Source: Immersiella caudata
Lineage: Eukaryota > Ascomycota > Sordariomycetes > Sordariales > Lasiosphaeriaceae
DNA: 64,000 bases
NCBI GenBank assembly: GCA_030512335.1
Contig: JAULSU010000007.1
Location: 992,001-1,056,000 of the forward strand
Reading direction: 5' to 3'
Shown: positions 45,172-56,054 of the stretch, one piece after another
Numbering within the stretch: position 1 is the first letter of the stretch
Layout: each line of letters opens with the position of its first letter
Notes under the pieces: model-generated
Seen by the model: only the letters and a program-made list of their open reading frames with translations
Told to the model about the DNA's origin: nothing
The model's database searches: none
Program-made: the position numbers and the translations under genes

Positions 45172-46255
45172 TGGGAACATGATGGACGACGACGCCGAAT
45201 CTGAAGGCGATCCATTTTGGTGGTATGCAACGGATAACCTTTCCAGTTCTCGATCAGCTTGCGAGTCTGGCGATACGCCATTCAAGATCTCCCGGGCCCT
45301 TCGCAACTCAGCTGCAGGTTCGTCGGCCCCGTCTGGCAGCAGTCCCAGGTTTGCGGCGTGGTACGAGGGACCAGAGTGGCTGGAGTGGCTTGAATGGGCG
45401 GAATGCCGGCTGTTGCGTCTCCTATCCTCAATGTTGTTGAGATGGGTGATCAGCTCACTTGATACCTGACTTTGCGCCCTGACCATTTTCTGCAAGCTGA
45501 CAACCTCGTTCACAAGTACTTTGTTGGTCTGAGCAAGCTCAAAGTACTGCTCTTGCAGGGCCTGGATCTGGTGCTGGGTTGCTGCCAGCGATTCACTGAG
45601 AACGACGATCTGTTGCGACGCTGGGAACGCATCCTCGGCCTGCGCCGGTTTCCGAGGAGCTGGGGCTTTTCTCCTAATGTTATCCAGATTATCTTTTCTA
45701 TCAGCTCGGAACTCAGGGTGCCGGAATTCCCAGGCCTGTCGAAAAAAGCCGTCAGCGCTAGGCAATTTAGCAGGAAAAGGGGTATCACCAACATCGCGTC
45801 CATATGGCGTGTCGCCGCTTTCTTCATTGTGTCTGACTTTGTGGAAGTCATATTTGTTCAGTTGGCGAACAAAAGACGCGAAGTTGGAATGCTTGAAGTG
45901 CTTGGGGAGGATGGTCTTGGTGAACTTCTCATTCTATTCAACCTGGATGTCAGAGGGTCATGTTTGATTTGCCGGGATGGATTGGATTGCGTACCTCCAG
46001 GACCACGAAGCTATCACCTTCAGCACTCCATCGCACTACTGAGTTATACGATGGGTCCTCTAGCATCCTGCAAAGCGGCTCATAAGCATCGGCCATAGCA
46101 ACAGAAACGGAGGGGTCTGTCCATACTTGTAGAGCTTGCGCACCTGGGAGCTGAGGTTAGTGTCATGACATCCAGGGGAGCAGCAAGCATTTGTGGCTTA
46201 CGAAATCGCTGGAATTGTTCCCGGCTTGCGCCGCTGGGTCGTTGTCGGGCGGCAT
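43983..46255 (-). CDS. SKN7: SKN7-type response regulator transcription factor (HSF domain plus receiver)
   Basis: A nuclear regulator combining an HSF-type DNA-binding domain with a two-component receiver; the family mediates oxidative and osmotic/cell-wall stress responses downstream of histidine-kinase phosphorelays. Seven exons: 46255-46202, 46143-46127, 46067-45995, 45933-45793, 45735-44824, 44764-44569 and 44518-43983, giving 642 aa. The HSF domain (about 15-110) reads SDFVRKLYKMLEDP, VVRWSAEGDSFVVLE, HFKHSNFASFVRQLNKYDFH. A coiled coil follows (about 150-200). A run of 13 Gln precedes the receiver (about 360-480), which has ILLVEDDKTC, the phospho-acceptor Asp in FDLIFMDIIMPQLDG (about D422) and AKPF. 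Exon 2 is 17 nt. Intron 4 (57 nt) is in frame without stops. Confidence 0.93.
45133..45171. repeat. CAG/CAA run encoding polyglutamine
   Basis: Thirteen consecutive Gln codons (CAG and CAA mixed, minus strand) lie between the coiled coil and the receiver domain of the SKN7-type protein. Confidence 0.95.
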
Positions 46256-49200
46256 GATGACGATGGTGGTGGATGCGGATGGCGGAGGCTTCGATAACAA
46301 CGGTCGACAAGACTAGCACTTGGTAACCCGATCCAAGGTATCCAACAATCGTCCTGGGCCAAGATGCACGACCTGTCCCGAGGTCGCGCCGCTATCATGC
46401 CAATAGGGGGCAATGCGTATTCCCGTTGTCGCCCTTTTTCGAGGCCGCAAGCAGCCAATCGGTCGCGCTTTCTCGAGCAGACGGCGGTTTTGCGACGTAG
46501 GTTTCGCGACGTGATGCGTTGGAACGGCGCGGGCTGAGGGTTCGCGATTCTCCCTCAGAGGTGTGTGGTGCGATGCCTCTGGTTCTGTGCTCGAGTCAAG
46601 GCGGGAAAGAGGCGGGCGTCGTGTCCATCGCCCACCGAAGAGGCACACGTCGGAAACGGCGGGGGTTGCAACGCTGGGTTAGCTATTCCAAAGACGCGAC
46701 TAGCCGCGAGAGCGCAAGCGGCTTCGGTGATCAAGACCTAGGAGTCTTAGGGGACCGCCGCTGGCGGGCCTGGAGTCGATGGGGCGGTCGAAGCGTGGCG
46801 CGACCAGATCGGGAAGCGAGGGCTGGTGGGGGAGAGGCGCCGAGAGGGGACGGAGTGAGGCACGTCATGCACGTTTCGCAGACAGCGCCGGCTATTTTTT
46901 TTTGGCAGTTGGGCGAGCGATGCACGTCAACAAGAAGGAAAGGAGAAATGGGAAATGGAGCTTCCCCCCGTCTAGAGGAGGAGGAGAAACGGGTTTCCTT
47001 GCCTGGCAGCGAGCCACTTGACCCTACCTTGGCCGCGAGCAAGTCTGCGCGCCGTGCAGATTTAGTGCAGCGGTGCGGCAGCGGGTCGGCGATGGAGCTA
47101 GGGTAGCAGCGCTGAAAATGGGGTTGGGCGGGCGAGGGGAGATGGCGAATGGGCGACTTTGCGATCACCAGTAAATCCCGTCCGTCGGCTGTCGCTGGCT
47201 CGCACAGTGAACTGTGGGTGGGAAGGCCACACTGCACCGAAGAGCCTGCCCGCCAGTGGGCTGCGCGTTGGCTTATTTGTGTGGAGTGTCGCTTTTGGTA
47301 AGAGGCGGCGATCTCTTCTGGTGGCGTTTATGGCCACGGCTTGGCCACTAGGGAACGACCCCTGAAGCAAAGATCTTGGGGCAAGGGATCCTTCGCTGAT
47401 GGGGGTACAGGCTGCCGAAGCTAGAAGCAGCCTACTATTGAGAAAGCAGCCTCGAGTGCAACAAGCGATGATACAGCAGACAGCACGAGGCTGTCTGTCT
47501 AGGTAGGCGTCGACACACGGTTCTCCGGTTCGACTTGTCACTGATGGCTTGCTCCTGCGGCTGCATCCGACAGCATCCAATTGTCAATTCCCCGCGCTGT
47601 TTAGATTCTATCGCAGGACAAGGCACAGGAAATAACGGCGGCAGATGCACTAGCCGGCGCTCAATGCTAGCGCGGTGGAGGAGGATGGCATTGTGTGTGC
47701 CGCAATCCGAGACCTCCAGATTCCAACCCCTCGGGACCTGCCCACATGCAAAACGCACTCGAGCTCGGGTTGCTGGAGCACAGCATTTCATGGCCTTTTG
47801 TTGAGGTGACGGCGGGAATTTGGGCCTTTCGCAGATTGAGGCCAGTGGCTGACAGCTGTGCGATATGATTGCAAGTAGTGCACCCCGTGGTGTAGGGTGG
47901 TTCCCGTGCCTGCCCGGCGGCGATCATCGTGATGGTGATTGCAGCTCCCTCGACATTGACCCCTCCTTTTCCCATGTTGCCGCCACCAGCCACAACTTGC
48001 TCCCAGCTACTCACAGCTCCCAGCAACCTGCAGCTTCCTTTGAGCGCTGCACTTTCATGACGAAGTTGTGTCGTATCCAGTAGGTATGCACAATTTATTT
48101 CTCCCCTCTCCGATACAGCTCACCGCTCCACGCCAACGACAGGGTCTGGCTACAGCAGGAACGAGATGCATCTTTCCTCCTTCTTGTGGTGCCAATCCAG
48201 ACACCGTCAAGGCACGCGGCACGCTCAGGTCCGCTACAGTACAATTTAAAACAAACTTGGTGGTGCCGACAGCCGGCCGGTCCACCTCGCTGCTCGGTTC
48301 GCGCGTGTGTGTCGACTACCAACCAGCGACCAGGAAAGTGGGCGAATCTGCAGTCGCGACTTGGAGAAAACCAAGTTGGCAAAAGATCGACATGGGGCCT
48401 CTCCACAGGGGATCCCGTCTCGGGCTGCCGACCAAGTTTTTTTCGATGGCGTGGAGAGATGGAGAGGTGGAGAGTGCCCAGTCGCTCGCTGCCAACAAAC
48501 CAAAAACGAGAAGGTGGACCTACACAGTCTGATGCGGCGAGGGCTGCGATTCCCCGGTGTCCAGCCTCGGTCGAGTCCCTTTTTTTTCCATCCTTTTTCA
48601 AAAGCGGTGTTGTTATTGGTCTGGTTTTTTTTTGAATCACAGTTGCTTTTTCGGCGCGGGTGTCCGTCTGGTGGCCCTTGGGAGCGGTGAAAAGGGGTAT
48701 GTCTTGAACAATTTATAGGCGGCCTTTGCGCTGTGCCAGTGATATCATCAGACTCTCCTGTGGCAGCTTGATCGGCATCAACATCGTGTTGGATGTAAAC
48801 GACGATTCGACTAGATCTATGGCCGACTGCACAAGCGGTGCTCCTGAATATGGAACGACTTGTGCGGCTCATTGTAGAACACAACGTTGGATTTGGCGGC
48901 CGAAGAGTGCTCAAGGCACCCCTTGAATTACTGTGACTGCTGCATACCTCATTGGTAACGAGAATGCACTAGGGCGAACACCTTCAGTTCCTCTGCAAGG
49001 ATGAGGTCGTCCTCGAACAAGTGACAACATGCTTCAGTCTATTAGACCTCTCCCTCCAACTGGACTCTGGCACCCGACGCAAGGTGCGTTCGTTGTCTGT
49101 GGGGGGACACGGGGAAATGAGTCTATTGAGAGAGCCAGAGGTCGTTGGGCCATGGGGACAGGCAATGGGCACAGGCACGGTCGAGCTCACCAAGGGATCG

Positions 49201-50003
49201 ACCAAAAACGTCGATCCAGCACTGATGAGCGGTATCACGGTCTGTTTCCAACTTTAGACACGCGTCGTCTTAACTGCTCCCTATCCCATTCGTCCTCCTC
49301 AACAACACACCGTCCCTTTTCTCACTTACCATAAGTGTGACGTTGTTTTCATTACTCGCTCCCAAAGGAAGACTGACATTCACGATCAAGCACCCTCTCC
49401 CTTTCACTGCAAGTAGATATTACATGGACCAGGACTCTTCTCTTGCGCTACATCTAGTTATCACTCAGATATATACATGTCGAATCTCGCCGCATCTTGT
49501 GTCAATGTGTCCCGTGGCATAGGATAGCTGTTGGCGCTGGACTCGCAGCCCCCCTGTCTCTGATAGTATCCGTCTCTATCGGGGTGGGCGGGGACAGACG
49601 GATGACTCTGTAAGATAGGTCACCTCCAACTCTTGCTGTGGAAAAGCGCAAGGTATCTTGCAAAGCGGACACCCAAGGAACCGCTATCTTTTGATTCTGA
49701 GACGGAATAATAATATTATCGGTCCCTGGGTTCAGCACGGAAGCACGATCCGTGACAGCGCACTCTCTCGAGGAATCACCAAGTGCATTGGGCATCACCT
49801 ATGTATTCTATCTACAGCCCTGCGTGAGTGATATCACCAAGTACCCTAACCAAACATTGATAGCTAAAACAACCCGGGCACCCTGCCCAAAACGCCGTGC
49901 TATGATGCCACCCGCCCCATCCACCTACCTGCCTCGTCTGCAGCATACAAAAGCCCTTTGCCCTACCCATCTCCTACCCCTCTACCCACTCCCCATAAGA
50001 TGG
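46256..50003. other. Gene-free region of 3.7 kb upstream of SKN7
   Basis: The longest gene-free stretch in the window lies between the SKN7 start and the POM152 stop. ORFs on both strands are short, overlap in several frames and lack domains or consistent splice sites. Poly-T tracts occur near 48579 and 48630, and a TAGGTAGG motif near 47500. It may contain a long SKN7 promoter and 5' UTR, or non-coding transcripts. Confidence 0.5.
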
Positions 50004-53000
50004 CTAATACGTCAACATCTTTTGCCCCTTCTCCTTCGTCTCCACCGGCTGTGTCGAAAACGAGCAGTATTTATCCTTAATCGCCACAACCTCGTACGTA
50101 CCCTCCTGGCTTGCCCACACTGTTTTGCTATGCTCGTGCGAAACGTCATGTCTCGTTTCGAGCACCTGGCTTTTGGCGCCCTTGCGAGCATTGGTGCTCC
50201 GCGTGTAGGTAAACTCAAAAGGCGGCGTGCCCCAAAATTCGAACTGGATCTCTACTTCACTACCCTCGTGGATATCGACCTGGACGTTACGGCCCTTGCT
50301 GATGCGAACGGCCGGCATGGGGTGGATAGTCTTCACAATGTCAACGGGGGCGCGACACTCGCTTGCCTTATCTGAGACGGTGGTGATGGAGAAAACACCT
50401 GGGGACTCGGCGATACGGCGGAAGTTGGTAGTCGGTGACTTTGCCTTGCGCTCCGTCCCGTCGAAAGTGTACCACACCTCGAATGGAGGTGTGCCAGACA
50501 GCGTGTAGGAAATGCGCTCTCCAACGCAGTAGTCAGTGCGCGAGTCTAGCGGGTAGATGGTTGGTGCTTCATAGAGCTGCACCTGGACAGAGGCGCTGCC
50601 GAACCCTGCTATCGAGTGGCACCCGCTACCGTCCTTCACGTCCCGAATGCGCACATGTTGAGTGCCGAGACGGAGGAGGTGCTTGGGGATCTGGATCTCG
50701 TAGGTGTTGGAGTTGATGAGTGGCGTGCGGTAGATCTCGGGAGCAGCAGAACTGTGATGCTTTATCTCGACCTCTAGAGAGAACGGCGGAATGCCGGTAA
50801 GAGCAACCAATATACCCTCGCCGTCAGCCTGGTCCGACTTACAGAACTTGAAGGTCTGACCAGGCTTCACAAACGCCGCCACAGGCTTCCGGTTGACCTT
50901 TTGCTCGACAACCAAAGGCTTGAAACTCTGGGCGTTGTCGTAAAGGTTATCAGAGAGCGAGGTAAACTTGTAGGTGTACGTTCCGGCCTTCGCCGTGTCA
51001 CTCGAGATGGTAGCCTTCCCAGAGGCTGCGTCCAGCTCCTTTCGGCCAATCGAGCTAGACCCAGAGCCCTTGATGGGCTTGTGGTGAACCTCGTACTTGA
51101 CGTGGTACGGCGGAGCCCCTGAAGCACGCGTTAGATGCCGGTCACCACATTGATCGGATTGGTTACTTACCTTGGAACCCGACTTCAAACCCGGATACAT
51201 CACCCTCACAGACGGCGTCAAGAACGTATCGGTCGTCAACCTTTTCAGTGCCGTGTGAAAGGGCGACGGTCAACGCAGGTTGGGCATGCCAATCAACATG
51301 GAATGTGGATGCACGAGGATCCACGACGCCATTGCACTGATTGTCCCGCACCCTGACAATCGAGTATAAGCCACGGTCTCGGGCTTCAAGGAAGTCGTTG
51401 CTGTTGTGGATCTTCTTCTCGATAACCTTACTATCCTTTTGGGAGCCGTCACCCAGGTTGGTATAATGCACTGTCCAAGGACCCTCTCCAGTGAGTCGAA
51501 TGGGAAGCTTGACGGGGGATCCCTCGACCGCCATCGTCTTGTAGGCGGAGCCGATTTGTCCAAACCCAGCCCGTGGGCTCTGCCGCCGCACCGATATCTT
51601 GGTTTCCTCTTGCAGAAAAATCTTGCAGCCCCTCTTGTCCTGGATACTTGTCAAAGCAACCGTATACTCGCCACCCTGAGTGAGCGGCCCGGTCTTGATG
51701 ATGTGTTCGTGCCCCGGAATCTCTGTAGCACGTCTGTGCTTCCTCTTTCCGTCGTGGATGATTTCCCATTCCAAAGTAAAAGGAGGATCGTGTTGGAGTA
51801 TAACTTTGATATCAGCCTCATCTCCCAGGCAGACGTTAGCCGTCCGTTCCTTGTCCGTGATATACGCATATGCAGCGGGTTTAACGTCCTGCTCGAGGAC
51901 GTACTCTGTGCCGGTGAGTTTTTGGTTCTGGTAGATGGCATCATCGATGCTGGTGAAAATGTACTTGTGGTGCCCGGCGACAGTGGGCACGAGCTCCAGT
52001 TGAGACCGCAAGCCGCCCACGTCCATCTTTTTGGTTTCCTGATAACCATGATTGTAAACAACGGTGTATCTCACAACAAACGGTGGTGTTCCAATCAGGT
52101 CCAAATCGACACGCAGTCCAACCGAATTTCCGGCACAAGTGTCTGGGATCTCCTCGGACCGTATGGTAAGCTTGGGCTCGAGCGGGTTGAGAAGTAGGCA
52201 TGAGGCTGGTTCCTGAACCTCGCCATCGCATGACCCGGAAGTGACCGACTTGAGGGTGTATAGTCCAGGAGCAGAGATCTGGGGCTGATCTCTTGCGTTC
52301 TTGGCTGTATGAGAGCCCATTGAAATCACGTCGCCATGGTCTCCACTCTCAGTGAGTGTGTCGATCGGTGAAAACTGCCAGGTGAGAGTGTGTGAAGTGT
52401 CATCTGGGGTGGGGCCTGGGATGGCGAACGTGACAGGGAGTGCCTTCGATTTGCCTTTAGCAACCAAGAGGGGTTTCCTGATATCACACCCCGCTAGTCG
52501 TAGTTGTGGTCGTTCCTTGACTACAAAGTTTTGGAGTAGGTGCTTCGGCCGCGGCTTGCCCTCCGGATCGTCGGCGGGAGACGCGTACTTGACAGTGTTT
52601 CCGAAAGCGTCCACAACCTCATCGACCGAGTACTGCCACTGTCCGCTCTGGTGCATCGACTCGTTCAGACCGACTGGGACCGTCTGTGGCCTAGCCCACG
52701 CAATGTCGTCGTCGAGGTCTGCTCCCGTGGCAAGTGCTGATCGCGAGGTGCCCGACCCTGTAAGCGGCGAAGAGAACCCATCCGGCTGCAGGCTCTGGAA
52801 GTGGAAACTGCGATCCTTTCCGTTGACGGCCAGACCGTAGACAATCTTCATCGGGGCGGTTCCCTCTACCTGGATTGTTACATCTGAAAGGTCACCCACA
52901 CACCGATTAGAGTCCACAGTCGGCCCAACCCAGGCGCGAGGGCACGGTACGACGAAGGTCGCCGGCGTCCTTCGATCCACCCTCAACTTGTACTCATCGA

Positions 53001-53944
53001 GCACCTGACCCAGACGGTACACACCAGGTTTCTTGGCTGGATAGTCAAACTGCACCACCGTCTGCTCCCCATCCTGGGTCTGGCCCTTCACTTTCCGCTC
53101 GATATCCCTGAGTTGGCTCCTTGACAACTTGATCGACTCTTGCGCGTTCGTCTCCAAATCTGTCCGCAGAATCTCAACCTCCACAGGCGTAGTCGCATTG
53201 AAATAAATAGGAATCGGCGCAACCTTCTTCTGGTCCCCCAGACAGAATGGAAGAACCTCGGGATTCAGCACCGCCGTCCTAGCCCCGGTTAGCAGTCAAA
53301 CCCAGCCACTCCCGTCCGAGGCCAACTCACCCCTCCGGCAGAATATTGATAACCTGCCGCCCCATGATCAGGCTCTCATTCCGTAGTATACTCGAAACCT
53401 TCACATTATGCTCCGAAATCGCCACCTCTCGATCATAAAACACCTTGACAAACCCCAATATCCACGTCTGCCAGGGCAACCCCACGTTGAACATGAGCAT
53501 CCAGTCAAACACGGCATGTGCAAAGAAGGCCACCACCACAAACGGCTGCGACAGCTCCAGCCACGGTATCCTCAGTTCGGGCAAACCAAAGAGAAACACG
53601 CAGTCGATGGCGATCCATTTGAGGAATAGCCAAAACGACTCGGAATTTTCCTCCACGAGGCCTGCCCAGTCGTAGAATTTCCACGCCAGCAGGGCGACGT
53701 AGACACCGAAGGCGTAGAAGCGCTGTGTAGGGCCATCGATAATGTGTAGCGGTATTACCGGCGCGGAGGCGGAGGAAGCAGGTCGGGCGCCCTGCTGCGG
53801 AGCGACTGGAAGAGGGTTGGCTGGTGGGGAGGTGGTTGTGGGTGAGTGGTCGTTGGAATGGCTGCTGCTAGGAGTTGTTTTGGCCATCCTCCTGGGCGCC
53901 ACAGGCGTCTGGGGGAAGGCACCGACGGGATTTGCGCCGCTCAT
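50004..53944 (-). CDS. POM152: Nucleoporin POM152 (nuclear pore membrane protein)
   Basis: A pore-membrane nucleoporin that forms the luminal ring of the nuclear pore complex. Exons on the minus strand are 53944-53331, 53278-51171 and 51118-50004, giving 1278 aa. The N-terminal ~65 residues are Ser/Pro-rich and face the pore. Three hydrophobic segments follow between about residues 72 and 160 (FYAFGVYVALLAWKFY, FWLFLKWIAIDCVFLFGL, PFVVVAFFAHAVFDWMLMF). The long luminal part is built of repeated Ig-like domains, seen as recurring GTPPF, GIPPF and DPPFTLEWE motifs and regularly placed Cys residues. Intron 1 restores ILPEGTAVLNPEVLPFCL and intron 2 restores FQGAPPYHVKYEV. Length is typical of the family. 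Confidence 0.93.
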
Positions 53945-54830
53945 GGCATGCCTGGCTGGAGGGGATTCAGGCTTTTCGCGTTGATATATTCGCGTTAGAG
54001 CGAAGCTACGCTAGTGAGGTCGTTGCTCAAATGTTTGTATGCCGAAACAGGGCGTCGATGCAGAAATAACACTGGACCATCAAAGAGCTGCGCGACGCAG
54101 CGAGAGGATGGTGAGAACCCTCGATCGTGAGGTCCTTGGGTGTGTGTTGTTGAATTTGCAGACCGAATTTTGGTAGGGATTTGCAAGGAAGTGTCACGTC
54201 AAGACGCGCCGTAGTTTTGGCGACTTGCAAGGGTTCGGATTGGCCAGCTGATGATTGGCCAGCTTCGGACGGCTTGCGGGGCACATTCCCGACCCGTTCA
54301 CAGGCCCGCCAACGCCTGTACTCAAAGCCAACAGTCGACACTTAACCAGCCTGAGACGTAAATTCGAAGTGTTCTAGGCAACTCAAAAAATATCTTTCAC
54401 AAAGCTCCATTCGCTGATCACCACCGCAGATTCGATTCGCAGCCACATTTCCATGCCATCCACCGGTCAATCTATGCATCAACCGGTCGGTTCATACGGG
54501 CGGTCCCAAACTGTTCCTTGTTTGACCTATCCTGCCGGCCATCGGGTATGCATTATGTTAAAAGAAAGCCCTTCACCTCCCGAGCCGCCGTCTAGAAGCG
54601 GCAGGTCTCCCACTGTCCGCTGCTGACCAAGGGTATACTGGCGTACACTGGAGATCCGAGTCAAAAGGCGCCCAAGCCAGGTCTGAAGCATTCGCCCACC
54701 ACCCTAGCTGACCTCAGCTTTGTTGCGAGCACCCTGACCACCATCAGGCCGAGCTACCATGGGAGACTCTCGCCCCTCAACTTTTGCACCCATGGTTACG
54801 CGGGTCAACTTTTGCGCCGCCTAAACGTAT
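53945..54830. other. Gene-free region between POM152 and MAP kinase
   Basis: About 890 bp holding the POM152 promoter and the 3' UTR of the MAP kinase gene. No coding region is supported. Confidence 0.5.
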
Positions 54831-56054
54831 CTACCTCATGATCTCCTGGTAGATGAGCTGCTTGAGCTGCTCCTTGCTGAGATTATCCTTGTGCTTGTCA
54901 AAGTCAAAGAACTCCTCCGGAATTGGGGGCGCGGTAGGCTCATCATCGGGATCGTGGTAAGGCTCGAGGTACGGGTGTTTGAGAGCTTCCTCTACCGTGA
55001 TACGCTTAACAGGGTTGAATGCGAGAAGCTTCTCCAAAAGGTCGAGCGCGAGATCGGAGGTATTGGGGAACAGAGTTCGGAAGGGCACCTTCTTCTTGAA
55101 GGGAAGCGACCGGATATACTCTCTTGCACGACGTGACTTGATGCCGTAGTAATCCTCCATTGTCGGTGTTCCCAGAACATCCAAGATCAGGGTAAGCTGA
55201 TGGTGGTCTGGAGGTATAGTCAGCATCAGTCGCGCTGGCGTGAGCGGAGGGGAAGACTTACAATCTTTTCCAGGGAATAGTGGCTTCCCGCTAAGCATCT
55301 CCGCGAGGATACATCCAACAGACCAGACATCGATGGCCTTTGTGTACTCCTTGAAGGTCAACATGATTTCGGGGGCACGGTACCAACGGGTGGCGACGTA
55401 TTCGGTCATGAACCCGGAGTTGTCCTCCTGCGACGCGGCCGAGCGGGCCAAGCCGAAGTCGCAAACTTTGAGGTCGCAGTTAGCGTTCAGCAGAAGGTTG
55501 GACGGCTTCAGGTCGCGGTGCAAAACGTTGGCCGAATGCATCGCTTTCAGAGCGCGCAGTGTCTGGTAGATGAAATACTGGCAATGGTCGTCGGAAAGGT
55601 CCTGGGTGCGAATGACACGGTGCATGTCTGTTTCCATGAGTTCCTATCTCAAGAGTCAGCACCCGGAGAAGACAACGGCCGCCTCCGCCACAGCATACCT
55701 GAATCAGGTAAACCTCATTGAAGCTCTCGTAGCTTCGGGGCTTCTGGATGTCGAGGATTGAGATGATATTCTCGTGGTTGAAGTACCGCAGCAGCTTCAT
55801 CTCGCGCAGCGTCCGCAAGCAGAACATTGAGTGGTCGAAGGGGGTAATCTTCTTGATGGCGACCTTCTGCCCAGAAGGCTTGTGGACGGCGGAGCTATTG
55901 ATTCGGTCAGCACGCGTCCGGCGACTCAATCATTGGGTCAAGCTCACCAAACGACACCATATGCGCCCTCTCCGACAACATCCTGGATGTCATACTGCTC
56001 GCTGACATTGAACGAGATCTTACGGGCACCGCCCCGGTTCTGTGCGTTACTCAT
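54831..56054 (-). CDS. MAP kinase of the Fus3/Kss1 - Pmk1/MAK-2 type
   Basis: The ERK-type MAP kinase of the fungal pheromone, cell-fusion and invasive-growth pathway; orthologues are called MAK-2, PMK1 or FMK1 in filamentous fungi. Exons on the minus strand are 56054-55948, 55894-55699, 55643-55262 and 55207-54831, giving 353 aa, the standard length. Visible are the Gly-rich loop VGEGAYGVVCSA (rebuilt across intron 1), the catalytic Lys in VAIKKI, HRDLKPSN, DFGLA, the TEY activation motif in MTEYVATRWYRAPE, and FPGKDYHHQL across intron 3. The C-terminus ends IYQEIMR. Confidence in the family is very high. The choice against the cell-wall or HOG-type MAP kinases rests on TEY plus the N-terminal and C-terminal sequence. 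Confidence 0.96.

Noticed and set aside
46519..47106. A 195-codon plus-strand ORF upstream of SKN7
   Set aside because: Gly/Arg-rich translation typical of GC-rich non-coding DNA, with an overlapping ORF on the other strand.
49752..50375. A 207-codon plus-strand ORF overlapping the 3' end of POM152
   Set aside because: Its second half is antisense to conserved POM152 sequence and the rest is Pro/Leu-rich without a domain.
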